Source: Streptomyces sp. S4.7 (GTDB taxonomy: Bacteria; Actinomycetota; Actinomycetes; Streptomycetales; Streptomycetaceae). Taken from it: DNA of 64,000 nt. Positions 9,123 to 18,130 of the stretch are shown here, piece after piece. The position numbers were made by a program, and so were the translations under genes. The stretch spans positions 558,001-622,000 of the forward strand of contig NZ_CP048397.1 of assembly GCF_010384365.1 (NCBI RefSeq), read 5' to 3'. How positions within the stretch are numbered: the stretch's first letter is position 1; each line of letters begins with the position of its first letter. Below the pieces are notes generated by a model. It searched no databases. It saw only the letters and a list, made by a program, of their open reading frames with translations, and was not told where the DNA came from.

Positions 9123-11552
9123 ATGGCACAGGGCACCGTCCAGGTGACGCACACCGGCACCTCGCGTTGGCGCAGGCGTACCGGCGAGTACGCGTCTCTC
9201 TCCGCGGCCCTGGAGGCCGCGAGCGACGGCGACATACTCACCGTCGCGCCGGGCACCTACCGGGAGAATCTCGTGGTCACGCGCGCCGTCACGCTGCGCG
9301 GACCCGAGAGCCCGTCGGGTTCGGTGCGGATCGCGCCGCCGGACGGCGTGCCGCTCACGGTGCGCGCGTCGGCCACCGTCCACGACCTCCATGTGGAGGG
9401 CCAGGACACGACCGCGCCCGCCCTGCTGGTGGAGGACGGCACCCCCGAGCTGACGGATCTGCGGATCGTCACGCGCTCGGCCGCCGGCATGGAGGTGCGC
9501 GGCGCGGCGCGTCCCACCGTCCGCCGCTGCACCGTCGACAATCCGGCCGGTGTCGGGATCGCCGTACTCGACGGCGCCGGCGGGGTGTTCGAGGACTGCG
9601 AGGTGGTCGCGGCCGGCCAGTCGGGCGTCTCCGTACGCGGCGGGGCGCACCCGCGGCTCGAACGCTGCCGGATCCATCACGCCTCGGGCGGCGGTCTGAC
9701 CGTCACCGGCGAGGGCAGCGGGCTGGAGGCCGTCGGCTGCGAGGTGTACGAGATCAAGGGCACCGGCGTACAGATCGCCTCCCGTGCCGCGGCTCATCTC
9801 ACCGACTCCAGCGTCCACCGCACTTCGGCGGACGGCATCACGCTCGACACGGACGCGGTGCTGACGCTCTCCGACTGCGACATCCACGACATCCCGGAGA
9901 ACGCGGTCGATCTGCGTTCCCGCTCGGTGCTGACGCTGACCCGCTCCACGGTGCGGCGCTTCGGCCGCAACGGTCTCTCCGTCTGGGACCCGGGCACCCG
10001 GGTGGACGCCAACCAGTGCGAGATACACGACAGTACGGGCGACTACCCGGCGGTCTGGGTGAGCGACGGGGCGACGGTCGTGCTCGACTCCTGCCGCGTG
10101 CACGACGTGCCGGACGCGCTGTTCGTCCTGGACCGCGGCTCCCGCGCCGACGTCGTGGACAGCGACCTCTCCCAGGTGCGCAACACGGCCGTGTCGGTGA
10201 GCGACGGCGCGACGGCGCAGCTCGACGACTGCCGGATCAGGGAGGCGTCCACCGGCGCCTGGTTCCGCGACCACGGCAGCGGCGGCACGCTCAACTCCTG
10301 CACCATCGACGGCGTGCAGACCGGTGTCATCGTCACCAAGGGCGCGGACCCGACCATCGAGCGCTGCACGATCACTTCGCCGGCCGAAGCCGGTTTCTAT
10401 GTCTCCGCCGAGGGCCGCGGCACCTTCCACGACTGCCGGGTGACGGGCAGCGGCGGTTACGGCTTCCATGTGATGGACGGCTGCCGTACGACGCTGACGC
10501 GCTGCCGCACCGAGCGGTGCGCGCGCGGCGGTTACGAGTTCCCGGACGGCACCGCACCGGGCGCCGAGGGCAACGGTGCGGGACCGACCGTGGAGGACTG
10601 CACGAGCGACGAGAGCGGCGTACTGGTCGCGGCGCCGCAGCCGACGGCGGTACTGACGGCGACGCAGACGACGGGACTGCTGGGCGCGGTCCCGGCGCAG
10701 AGTGCGCCGCCCGTACCGGACGCGGCGCCCGCCGAGCCGGTGCGCGAGCCGGGCAAGGTGCTCGGTGAACTCGACGCGCTGGTCGGCCTGGAGAGCGTCA
10801 AGCGCGAGGTCCGGGCCCTCACCAACATGATCGAGGTCGGCAGGCGCAGGCAGCGGGCCGGTCTCAAGGCCGCCTCGGCCCGCCGCCATCTGGTCTTCAC
10901 CGGCTCCCCCGGTACCGGCAAGACGACGGTGGCCCGGCTGTACGGCGAGATCCTGGCCTCGCTCGGGGTGCTGGAGCGCGGTCATCTCGTCGAAGTCTCC
11001 CGGGTGGACCTGGTGGGTGAGCACATCGGCTCCACCGCGATCCGTACGCAGGAGGCGTTCGACCGTGCCCGTGGCGGCGTGCTGTTCATCGACGAGGCGT
11101 ACGCGCTGTCGCCGGAGGACTCGGGGCGTGACTTCGGGCGCGAGGCGATCGACACGCTGGTGAAGCTGATGGAGGACCACCGCGAGGCGGTGGTGGTGAT
11201 CGTCGCCGGGTACACGGTGGAGATGGAGCGCTTCCTCGCCGTCAACCCGGGTGTGGCGTCCCGTTTCTCACGGACCATCACGTTCAACGACTACGAGGCG
11301 GACGAACTGCTGCGGATCGTGGAGCAGCAGGCCGAGGAGCACGAGTACCGGCTCGGCGCGGGCACGGCCGAGGCGCTGCTCAAGTACTTCGCCGTGCTGC
11401 CCAAGGGACCGGCGTTCGGCAACGGCCGTACGGCGCGCCAGACGTTCGAGTCGATGGTGGAGCAACACGCGAGCAGGGTCGCCCAGTTGCCGGAGACCAG
11501 CACGGACGACCTGACGCTGCTCTACGCGGACGATCTGCCCGAACTGCCCTGA
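9123..11552 (+). CDS. Right-handed beta-helix / AAA+ ATPase fusion (CbxX/EccA-like)
   Basis: 809 residues. Residues ~15-480 are parallel beta-helix coils, each about 22-24 residues, with recurring patterns like VRRCTVDNPAGVGIAVLDGA and LTDSSVHRTSADGITLDTDA. A linker rich in Pro/Ala (~500-540) leads into an AAA+ domain of the CbxX/CfxQ and EccA type: LGELDALVGLESVKREV, Walker A GSPGTGKTT (~594), Walker B VLFIDEAY (~651), sensor region VASRFSRTITF. The beta-helix resembles pectate-lyase folds but no lyase catalytic set is evident, so it may bind a polymer or partner while the AAA+ ring remodels it. No signal peptide, so cytoplasmic. ATG 9123 has no strong Shine-Dalgarno. Its end overlaps the convergent membrane hydrolase by 31 bp. 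Confidence 0.85.
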   Translation: MAQGTVQVTHTGTSRWRRRTGEYASLSAALEAASDGDILTVAPGTYRENLVVTRAVTLRGPESPSGSVRIAPPDGVPLTVRASATVHDLHVEGQDTTAPALLVEDGTPELTDLRIVTRSAAGMEVRGAARPTVRRCTVDNPAGVGIAVLDGAGGVFEDCEVVAAGQSGVSVRGGAHPRLERCRIHHASGGGLTVTGEGSGLEAVGCEVYEIKGTGVQIASRAAAHLTDSSVHRTSADGITLDTDAVLTLSDCDIHDIPENAVDLRSRSVLTLTRSTVRRFGRNGLSVWDPGTRVDANQCEIHDSTGDYPAVWVSDGATVVLDSCRVHDVPDALFVLDRGSRADVVDSDLSQVRNTAVSVSDGATAQLDDCRIREASTGAWFRDHGSGGTLNSCTIDGVQTGVIVTKGADPTIERCTITSPAEAGFYVSAEGRGTFHDCRVTGSGGYGFHVMDGCRTTLTRCRTERCARGGYEFPDGTAPGAEGNGAGPTVEDCTSDESGVLVAAPQPTAVLTATQTTGLLGAVPAQSAPPVPDAAPAEPVREPGKVLGELDALVGLESVKREVRALTNMIEVGRRRQRAGLKAASARRHLVFTGSPGTGKTTVARLYGEILASLGVLERGHLVEVSRVDLVGEHIGSTAIRTQEAFDRARGGVLFIDEAYALSPEDSGRDFGREAIDTLVKLMEDHREAVVVIVAGYTVEMERFLAVNPGVASRFSRTITFNDYEADELLRIVEQQAEEHEYRLGAGTAEALLKYFAVLPKGPAFGNGRTARQTFESMVEQHASRVAQLPETSTDDLTLLYADDLPELP

Positions 11553-14014
11553 CTCCGAGGGCTTTCCAGCGTTCCCCGGTCCGTCGCCGCGCCGTCCCGC
11601 TGTGCGGGCAGCGCGGGCGGCAGCCGGTCGAGCAGGGCCGCGCGCTCTACGGCGAAGGCCGGATCGGCCTGGTACTCGGAGTGGCCGAGGATCGGTTCGG
11701 GCAGCGGGTGGCGCTCGGTACGGCCGTAGGCCAGCGGGTCCTTGAGCGGCCCGTGGTCCACGGCGGGTGCGTCGCCGTCGCCACCGGTCCTGACGGGCCC
11801 GCCGATGGGGTCGGTGGCGCGCCACAGGTTGCGCCAGCAGTGGACCTCCCTGCCCAGGTCGCCGAGCGGTCCGGCGCCGAAGTAGGCGGGGAACCAGCGG
11901 CCGTACAGCCGCTCCAGCGGTGAGCCGTACGTCAGCAGCGCCACCCGGTGGCGGGTGCCTGCCGGCAGCTGCCAGACGGCCGCCGCGGCCAGCACACTGC
12001 CCTGCGAGTGGCCGGAGATGACGAGGCGTCCGCCGGTGCGGGCGGTCCAGGAGGCCATCCGCCAGGTGAGGTCGGGCACCGCGCGCTCGGCGTAGCACGG
12101 CGGCGCGAAGGGGTGCGAGGCGCGCGGCCAGAACGTGCCGACGTCCCAGAGGATGCCGATGGTGCGCCGGGCGGACGGGTCGCGGTAGGCGCGGCGTCCC
12201 CAGGTGACGAACAGTATGAAGCCGAGGCCGATCAGCCAGGAGCCGAGCGCCTGCGCGGTGTCCGCGACCGACTGGACCAGCGCGGGAGCGCCCTCGGCCG
12301 CCCGGCCCGGTACGTCCCCGCTCCGCCAGGCCCCGACGACGGCGCCGATGCCGAGCAGGAGCGTGGCGCCGGAGACGAGGCCGACCAGCCGGGGCGCCGC
12401 GTCGGTGAGTTCGGCGCGGGCGCGGGCTCCGGCGATCCGGCGGGTACGGACGGAGTCCGGCGTGACCTTCTCCTCGCGCGACCCGTACTCCGCCTCCACG
12501 ACGGGCGCGAGGCGACGGGCGGTGCGCACGGTGCGCACGGCGAGGAGGACGACCGGGATCAGCAGGAGCACGAGCAGGACGGGTATGACGGCGGCCTGCC
12601 AGCTGAGCAGCACCGGCGGTCCGATGATCGAGCCCTCCCCCATGCCCGGTGTGCCCGACCCGTCGAGCCAGTCGCCGACGCGCTGCGCCACACCGCCGGT
12701 CATCACCCCGGCCAGGGCGCAGGCCAGCATGGCGACGGCGGGGCCGCCGAGGCCGAGCAGGGCGATCCTGGCGTGCGGGGCGCGCCGGTGCAGGACGAGG
12801 GCCGCGGCGGCGAGGGCGACGACGAGGACGCCCTGGGCGAGGACGAGCACCGGGAACGTGATCGCGCCGGGGAGGGTGCCGGCGGAGACCCAGCCGGGGC
12901 GGGACCAGGCGGCGTACAGCACGGAGAGGGCGAGCAGGGCGAGGGAGACGGCGGGCAGCCGGCTGATGACCGCCTTGTCGAGCGTGCCGTCGCGCCTGCG
13001 CTCGCCGCGGCCCCTGCTGCACACCACCCAGAGCACAACGAGCCCGCCCACGACGAGAGTTGACTGGAGCAGCCAGCCGGCGCCCTCGCGTACGGCACTC
13101 GACGCGCCGCGGTCGTGGCGGGCGGTGGCGCCGGTGATCGCGCCGGCGACGGTGAGGAATCCGGCGGCGGTGTGCGCGGCGCGCAGGCGCGCGACGAGCC
13201 GGCGGCCGTACCAGAAGCCGGGCCTGGCGAGTGCGGGCCGGACCTTCGGGGCGTGGTGGGCGCTCTCCCCGGCCGGGCCCTCGTAGGCGTCGGTGGGGTC
13301 GGTGGTGTTCGTGACGTCCATGGCGTCGTCGGCGCTCCCGGCCCCGGCGGCCGGCTCCGGGAGACTCCCGCCCGGCACGGCGTCGGTCGGCGGGCGCTGG
13401 GCCTCGTACGCGCTCCAGGTCCGGTTGGACAGGTACCACAGGAGCCCCACCAGCGCGGCCGGTACGAGGGCGGCCAGCGCGAGGCGGCGGCCGGGCTGCG
13501 CCCACCAGCCGTCCCGCGTGGCGGACAGGAAGCCGAGCCAGGCCCGGTCGTCCGCGCAGCCGGCGGAGCCCGCGCACTGCCAGGCCACCAGGTCGAGCGC
13601 GACCTCACAGGCGCCGGCCGTCAGCAGCACGGTGAGCGTGAGGGCGAGCAGCCGTACGAGCACCCCGTAGACCCGCTGTGTCCGGGCGAGCCCGTTGGTC
13701 GCCGGGCGCATCCAGTGCGCGAGGTTGACGACCATGAAAGGGAGCAGCAGCAGCCACAGGGCGCGCGCGCCGTTCCCGGAGGTGAGATTGGACCAGCAGT
13801 ACGCCTCGGGCACCGGCCCGTCCTCGTACCGCTCGGGGTGGGACTCGGCCTCCTCGTCGTCGGGACGCCGGTAGATGGCCGCGGTCTCGTCGCCCGTGAT
13901 CCGGACCGTGTACGGATCGGCGAGCATCTCCTGCGGTGTGGCGCCGCCGACTCCGTGGACCAGCAGTTCGAGCGCGGCGCCGCCGCCGCTGCGGACGGGG
14001 GGCTCAGGGGACAC
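11522..14014 (-). CDS. Large multi-pass membrane protein with alpha/beta-hydrolase domain
   Basis: About 830 residues. The N-terminus has LELLVHGVGGATPQEML, an oxyanion-loop-like motif, then roughly ten TM helices across the middle, and a C-terminal soluble part with a serine hydrolase elbow (RLVISGHSQGSVLAAAAVW, Ser ~665) and a late His (LGHSEYQAD region). So it is likely a membrane-tethered lipase/esterase-type enzyme; the substrate is unknown. Start chosen at GTG 14014 with GGAGAG upstream; an in-frame ATG at 14098 is possible. Its 3' end overlaps the beta-helix/AAA+ gene by 31 bp, so the two cannot be transcribed fully without antisense overlap. Confidence 0.75.
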   Translation of the reverse strand: MSPEPPVRSGGGAALELLVHGVGGATPQEMLADPYTVRITGDETAAIYRRPDDEEAESHPERYEDGPVPEAYCWSNLTSGNGARALWLLLLPFMVVNLAHWMRPATNGLARTQRVYGVLVRLLALTLTVLLTAGACEVALDLVAWQCAGSAGCADDRAWLGFLSATRDGWWAQPGRRLALAALVPAALVGLLWYLSNRTWSAYEAQRPPTDAVPGGSLPEPAAGAGSADDAMDVTNTTDPTDAYEGPAGESAHHAPKVRPALARPGFWYGRRLVARLRAAHTAAGFLTVAGAITGATARHDRGASSAVREGAGWLLQSTLVVGGLVVLWVVCSRGRGERRRDGTLDKAVISRLPAVSLALLALSVLYAAWSRPGWVSAGTLPGAITFPVLVLAQGVLVVALAAAALVLHRRAPHARIALLGLGGPAVAMLACALAGVMTGGVAQRVGDWLDGSGTPGMGEGSIIGPPVLLSWQAAVIPVLLVLLLIPVVLLAVRTVRTARRLAPVVEAEYGSREEKVTPDSVRTRRIAGARARAELTDAAPRLVGLVSGATLLLGIGAVVGAWRSGDVPGRAAEGAPALVQSVADTAQALGSWLIGLGFILFVTWGRRAYRDPSARRTIGILWDVGTFWPRASHPFAPPCYAERAVPDLTWRMASWTARTGGRLVISGHSQGSVLAAAAVWQLPAGTRHRVALLTYGSPLERLYGRWFPAYFGAGPLGDLGREVHCWRNLWRATDPIGGPVRTGGDGDAPAVDHGPLKDPLAYGRTERHPLPEPILGHSEYQADPAFAVERAALLDRLPPALPAQRDGAATDRGTLESPRSQGSSGRSSA

Positions 14015-14197
14015 GTCGATGACTCGCTCTCCAAGGTGGCGTCTCGCGGGCGGTGACCACCCCTCAGCGACTCTCCCCGGACGGGGGCGGGCCGACACCT
14101 GCGTACGGGGCCCAACGCCGTGGGAGGATGGGGAACCTTTTGATCAGCTGTGTACGGCGGCCACGCACAATGCCGACGTGGAAGGACAGGCCCGGTG

Positions 14198-15028
14198 GTG
14201 AGCGACAACCAGAACCTCCTCGCGGAACAGCGGCGCGCCCTGATCCTCGACGAGGTGCGCAGGCGCGGCGGAATCCGGGTCAACGAGCTGACGCGCAAGC
14301 TCAACGTCTCGGACATGACGGTCCGCAGGGACCTCGACGCGCTCGCTCGGCTCGGTGTCATCGAGAAGGTGCACGGCGGCGCCGTGCCGGTGGTCGAGGC
14401 GAGTACGCACGAGCCGGGCTTCGAGGCCAAGTCGGAGCTCGAACTCAGCGCCAAGGAGGACATCGCACGGGCGGCGGCCGCGATGGCGGTGCCGGGCCGG
14501 GCGATCGCGCTGTCGGGCGGGACCACCACGTACGCGCTGGCGCACCATCTGCTGGACGTGCCCGATCTGACGGTGGTGACGAACTCCGTGCGGGTCGCCG
14601 ACGTGTTCCACGCCGCTCAGCCGGCCGGGACGTCGGGCGGTCAGCGCGCGGGCGCGGCCACCGTGGTCCTCACGGGAGGTGTCCGTACGCCGTCGGACTC
14701 GCTGGTCGGGCCGGTCGCCGACCAGGCGATCCGCTCGCTCCACTTCGACGTGCTCTTCCTCGGTGTGCACGGCATCTCCCCGGCGGCCGGTCTGTCCACG
14801 CCGAATCTGGCCGAGGCGGAGACGAACCGCCGTTTCGTGCGTTCGGCGCGCCGGGTGGTGGTCGTGGCCGACCACACCAAGTGGGGGACGGTGGGCCTGA
14901 GTTCGTTCGCGACGCTGGACCAGGTGGACACCCTGGTCACCGACGCCGGGCTGTCGGCCGAGGTGCGCGAGGAGATCGTGGAACACCTGCCGGGCCTGGT
15001 GGTCGCCGGGGAATCGGCGGAGCGGTGA
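14198..15028 (+). CDS. DeoR/GlpR family transcriptional regulator
   Basis: 276 residues. N-terminal DeoR winged helix (RRALILDEVRRRGGIRVNEL, then VSDMTVRRDLDAL), followed by the DeoRC sensor domain with IALSGGTTTYALA, VVTNSVRVADVF, LTGGVRTPSDSLVGP and LFLGVHGIS, which binds sugar phosphates in this family. Usually a repressor of sugar or sugar-alcohol uptake genes, but no such genes flank it. Start GTG 14198 (a second GTG sits directly before) follows GGAAGGACAGG. Its stop overlaps the start of the SRPBCC gene (GTGA), so the two are translationally coupled. Confidence 0.9.
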   Translation: MSDNQNLLAEQRRALILDEVRRRGGIRVNELTRKLNVSDMTVRRDLDALARLGVIEKVHGGAVPVVEASTHEPGFEAKSELELSAKEDIARAAAAMAVPGRAIALSGGTTTYALAHHLLDVPDLTVVTNSVRVADVFHAAQPAGTSGGQRAGAATVVLTGGVRTPSDSLVGPVADQAIRSLHFDVLFLGVHGISPAAGLSTPNLAEAETNRRFVRSARRVVVVADHTKWGTVGLSSFATLDQVDTLVTDAGLSAEVREEIVEHLPGLVVAGESAER

Positions 15029-15486
15029 CCGTCTTCCGCGTCGAGCGCCGTACGGCCCTGCCGGCCGAGGAGGCCTGGCGGCGCGTCACCGACTGGCCGG
15101 CGCACGGGCAGCGGGTGCCGTTGACACGGATCCTGGTGCGGACGCCGGGGCCGACCGGCACCGGGACGGTGTTCGTGGCACGTACGGGACTCGGACGCGT
15201 GCGGTTCGACGACCCGATGGAGGTCGTGCGCTGGGAGCCGCCCGCGCCGGGGAGCCCGGGGCGCTGCCGGCTGGAGAAGCGTGGGCAGGCGGTCACGGGC
15301 TGGGCCGAGATCGAGGTGACGGAGACGGGGACCGGGGCCGGTTCGGACGGGCGCACGCTGGTGACCTGGACGGAGGAGCTGCGGCTCGGCTTCCTGCCGC
15401 GCTTCCTCGACGGGGTGACGGCACGGACGGGACGCGTCGTCTTCGGCCGTGAGGTCGACGGCCTTCTCCGCGGCCGGGAGCGCTGA
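15025..15486 (+). CDS. SRPBCC (START/Bet v1-like) family protein
   Basis: 153 residues beginning VTVFRVERRTALPAEEAWRR, the first strand and helix of the helix-grip fold, and later VTWTEELRLGFLPRFLDGV and the long C-terminal helix. These proteins bind hydrophobic ligands such as polyketides or lipids. GTG 15025 overlaps the TGA of the DeoR gene by 4 nt, so the two are coupled and the ligand may relate to that regulator's circuit; this is inference. Convergent with the cysteine-desulfhydrase-like gene, with hairpins between. Confidence 0.8.
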   Translation: MTVFRVERRTALPAEEAWRRVTDWPAHGQRVPLTRILVRTPGPTGTGTVFVARTGLGRVRFDDPMEVVRWEPPAPGSPGRCRLEKRGQAVTGWAEIEVTETGTGAGSDGRTLVTWTEELRLGFLPRFLDGVTARTGRVVFGREVDGLLRGRER

Positions 15487-15545
15487 ACGCGCGACGCACG
15501 GCGCCGGTCCCGGTTCGGCCCGCGCCGCCGGCGTGACGTTCGCAC

Positions 15546-15569
15546 GTCACTCGATTCCTCAGGAGTGAC
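15546..15569. terminator. Hairpin between convergent genes
   Basis: GTCACTC, 10-nt loop, GAGTGAC: a perfect 7-bp stem located 60 bp after the SRPBCC stop and 92 bp from the end of the opposing gene. No U-tract. A second hairpin follows at 15606-15621. Confidence 0.4.
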
Positions 15570-15605
15570 CGCGCATCCGCACAATCGAAACAGGGCGCCC
15601 CGTGA

Positions 15606-15621
15606 CAGCTCCGTGGAGCTG
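15606..15621. terminator. Hairpin CAGCTCC-GT-GGAGCTG
   Basis: A 7-bp perfect stem with only 2 nt between the arms, 40 bp from the 3' end of the PLP enzyme gene on the minus strand, so it may terminate that gene while the 15546 hairpin serves the other direction. Confidence 0.4.
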
Positions 15622-15660
15622 ACGGCGCAAAACTCCCGGCGGCGCGCTGACGCCTGACGG

Positions 15661-16770
15661 TCAGTCGGACCAGACCCCGGTCCGCAGAAAGCTCTCGATC
15701 GTGGCGGTGTACGGCGCGATGTCGATGTCCTGTGCGGCGAGCCAGTCGTCGGAGTAGTACTTGTCGAGGTAGCGGTCGCCCGGGTCGCAGATCAGTGTCA
15801 CCACACTGCCCCGGTGCCCGTCCGCCACCATCTCGGCGACGACCTTCAGCGCGCTCCACAGTCCGGTGCCGGTCGAACCGCCCGCTCTGCGGCCGATGTT
15901 GCGCTCCAGTACGCGTACGGCGGCGATGCTCGCGGCGTCCGGCACCTTCATCATCCGGTCGATGGCCCCGGTCACGAAGCTCGGCTCCATCCGGGGTCTG
16001 CCGATGCCCTCGATGCGCGAACCGCGCTCCGAACTCGCCCGCGGGTCGCGGCGGGTCCAGCCGTCGAAGAAACAGGAGTTCTCCGGGTCCGGGACACAGA
16101 CCATCGTGTCGTACTGCATGTAGCGCACATAACGGGCGATGGTGGCGGAGGTGCCGCCGGTGCCGGCCGTCGCCACGATCCACGCGGGCACCGGGTAGCG
16201 CTCCAGCCTCAGTTGCTGGTAGATCGATTCGGCGATGTTGTTGTTGCCCCGCCAGTCGGTGGCCCGCTCCGCGTAGGTGAACTGGTCCATGTAGTGGCCG
16301 CCGGTCTCGGCCGCGAGCCGCGCCGACTCCTCGTACATCCTGCGCGAGTCGTCGACGAAGTGGCAGCGCCCGCCGTGCAGTTCGATGAGCCGGCACTTCG
16401 CCGGGCTGGTGGTGCGCGGCATGACCGCGATGAACGGGACGCCGATCAGCTTCGCGAAGTACGCCTCCGAGACCGCTGTCGAGCCGCTGGACGCCTCGAT
16501 GACGGGCTTTCCGGGGCGGATCCAGCCGTTGCAGAGCCCGTAGAGGAACAGTGAGCGGGCGAGCCGGTGTTTGAGACTGCCGGTCGGGTGGGTGGACTCG
16601 TCCTTCATGTACAGGTCGATGCCCCACCGCTCCGGCAGCGGGAAGAGCAGGAGGTGTGTGTCGGCCGAGCGGTTGGCGTCCGCCTGGACCTTGCGTACGG
16701 CCTCCTTGAGCCAGGCCCGGTACGCGGGGTCGCCGCGGTTCACGTCGATCGTCTGCTGCCGCTCTGTCAT
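15661..16770 (-). CDS. PLP-dependent cysteine synthase family protein (cysteine desulfhydrase-like)
   Basis: 369 residues of fold-type II PLP enzyme. Lys67 in [15 protein letters not shown] is the Schiff-base lysine; [20 protein letters not shown] is the substrate-binding loop, [17 protein letters not shown] the phosphate-binding glycine loop. The [12 protein letters not shown] and [14 protein letters not shown] segments mark the actinobacterial branch that contains mycobacterial Cds1, an L-cysteine desulfhydrase releasing sulfide, pyruvate and ammonia. I therefore infer sulfide production or cysteine detoxification rather than cysteine synthesis. ATG 16770 is preceded by AGGGGACG at 7 nt. 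It stands alone on its strand. Confidence 0.82.
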   Translation of the reverse strand: MTERQQTIDVNRGDPAYRAWLKEAVRKVQADANRSADTHLLLFPLPERWGIDLYMKDESTHPTGSLKHRLARSLFLYGLCNGWIRPGKPVIEASSGSTAVSEAYFAKLIGVPFIAVMPRTTSPAKCRLIELHGGRCHFVDDSRRMYEESARLAAETGGHYMDQFTYAERATDWRGNNNIAESIYQQLRLERYPVPAWIVATAGTGGTSATIARYVRYMQYDTMVCVPDPENSCFFDGWTRRDPRASSERGSRIEGIGRPRMEPSFVTGAIDRMMKVPDAASIAAVRVLERNIGRRAGGSTGTGLWSALKVVAEMVADGHRGSVVTLICDPGDRYLDKYYSDDWLAAQDIDIAPYTATIESFLRTGVWSD

Positions 16771-17037
16771 GCGCGCCGTCCCCTGGTCCGCCCGTGACGT
16801 GTTCCGCCGGTGTCCGCCGCGGTGGTAACCGGCGGGACACGGGCGCAACAGTAAGCCCTCGACCTGCGCAAACCATCCCTTTGGGTATCCATAGTCGCGC
16901 CTTGGACTTGGGGCCCACCGGGACCGGGCGCGGTGCTGACGGGTCGTCCGGGACGGCGGGGGAAGCCGCTCTGGCGCCCACGCGCCGAGTTGTGCAGACT
17001 TCCCTTAGCGAACAGGTACGGAGGGGGCGGATCAGCC

Positions 17038-17355
17038 ATGGCGGAACCGGAGTTCAGCGCGAGTGGCGTCGAGATAGAGCGCTGGCCCCGCTCGCTCACC
17101 AAGGCGGGACGGGTCCTCATCCAGGACGGCAGACTGGCGCTGCTGACCAGCTACGGACGGGTCATCGACAGTGCGCCGCTGCGGGCGGTGCAGGCGGCGA
17201 AGCCGTGGTTCCGGGGGGACGACAGCACGGTGGCGACGGTGAACGGCACGCGCTACCGGCTGACCATGGGCCGGGACGGCCGGCGGCCGGAGGGCAGAGT
17301 GCTGGCGGGGCGCTTCCTGGAGACCGTACGCAGAGCGGGAGCGGCGAAGACCTGA
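17038..17355 (+). CDS. Small conserved hypothetical protein
   Basis: 105 residues (MAEPEFSASGVEIERWPRSL; ends VRRAGAAKT). Mostly beta strands: LIQDGRLALLTSYGRVIDSA and YRLTMGRDGR read like a PH or small barrel fold. A Trp-Phe pair in KPWFRGDDSTV is notable. No TM helix or signal. I do not recognise the family. GGAGGGGG lies 10 nt before ATG 17038, a strong ribosome binding site. The 267 bp upstream to the divergent PLP gene contain no further gene. Confidence 0.7.
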   Translation: MAEPEFSASGVEIERWPRSLTKAGRVLIQDGRLALLTSYGRVIDSAPLRAVQAAKPWFRGDDSTVATVNGTRYRLTMGRDGRRPEGRVLAGRFLETVRRAGAAKT

Positions 17356-17423
17356 CCCCGGGCCCTGTCCGGATCCGGCCCGGCGCCTGTCTCGTTGACG
17401 CGAGTTGCGGTCCCGTGGGAGGT

Positions 17424-17457
17424 GGTTCACTCTGGGGTGTATCACTCAGGGTGAACC
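17424..17457. promoter_or_regulatory. Inverted repeat GGTTCAC-N20-GTGAACC
   Basis: Perfect 7-bp arms separated by 20 nt; inside are two direct copies of TCACTC 16 bp apart. It lies about 110 bp upstream of the HATPase gene start and in a region with no coding signal, so it is a candidate operator for that gene. Which protein binds is not known. Confidence 0.45.
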
Positions 17458-17569
17458 GGTGGTGACGCTGCGATCCAGCCCCGCCGGGCAGGACAGCAGC
17501 GAGCCTCGCGAGTGAGCTGCTGGTTTTTGATCCATGCCTTCTTCCGGACTCAATCGGGGAGTCGCAGCC

Positions 17570-18130
17570 GTGATCAGCCAGCCGAACAGGCAGTGCACGG
17601 TGGAGCTCCAGGCCCTGCCGTCGCGGATCCGCCAAGTCCGCAGAATCGTTTCTGCGCAATTGCGCTACTGGCAGCTCGACCCACTCATCGACCCAGCGGC
17701 GCTCGGCGTGACCGAGCTGCTGACCAACGTCCACCGGCACGCACAGCCGGACAAGATGTGCAGCGTCGACATCGAGCTCCTGCTCGACCGGCTCACGGTC
17801 TCGGTCCACGACCACGACCCGCGCCTGCCGACGATCAAGGAGGCCGATCCGCTCGACGTGTGCGGGCGCGGTCTCGCCCTGATCGAGGCGGTCAGCGAGA
17901 GCTGGGGAGTGCGCGCGGAGGGCGACGCGGGGAAGGTCATCTGGTTCACGCTCCCCGCCCCGTCCGCCGCCGTGCCCCGCAACCCGGTGTACGGCTCGAC
18001 GACCGACGGCCCCTTCGCGTACGGGTCCTTCGCCGACAGCGCCTTCGCGGGGATCCGGGCCGTGGCCGGGGAGCGCGAACACACCGCCGCCCGGTCCGCC
18101 GTGGGTCGGGCCGCTCGTAGACCGCTTTGA
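17570..18130 (+). CDS. ATP-binding regulator (HATPase, RsbW-like) with chimeric C-terminus
   Basis: About 186 residues. GHKL ATPase of the anti-sigma-factor kinase group: N-box region VTELLTNVHRHAQ, and GRGLALIEAVSESWGV as the G2/lid motif. The normal D-x-G box reads VHDHDPRLP, a departure shared by many orphan streptomycete copies. Start GTG 17570 has GGGGAG 9 nt upstream; ATG 17534 is an alternative. The last ~8 codons (GRAARRPL) are antisense to the ABC permease remnant that begins here, so the original stop was probably lost in a deletion and the tail is new. Such orphan ATPases are often partners of regulators controlling development, but none is adjacent. Confidence 0.85.
   Translation: MISQPNRQCTVELQALPSRIRQVRRIVSAQLRYWQLDPLIDPAALGVTELLTNVHRHAQPDKMCSVDIELLLDRLTVSVHDHDPRLPTIKEADPLDVCGRGLALIEAVSESWGVRAEGDAGKVIWFTLPAPSAAVPRNPVYGSTTDGPFAYGSFADSAFAGIRAVAGEREHTAARSAVGRAARRPL

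Noticed and set aside
11268..13577. 769-codon minus-strand frame
   Set aside because: Arg/Pro-rich shadow of the membrane hydrolase in another frame.
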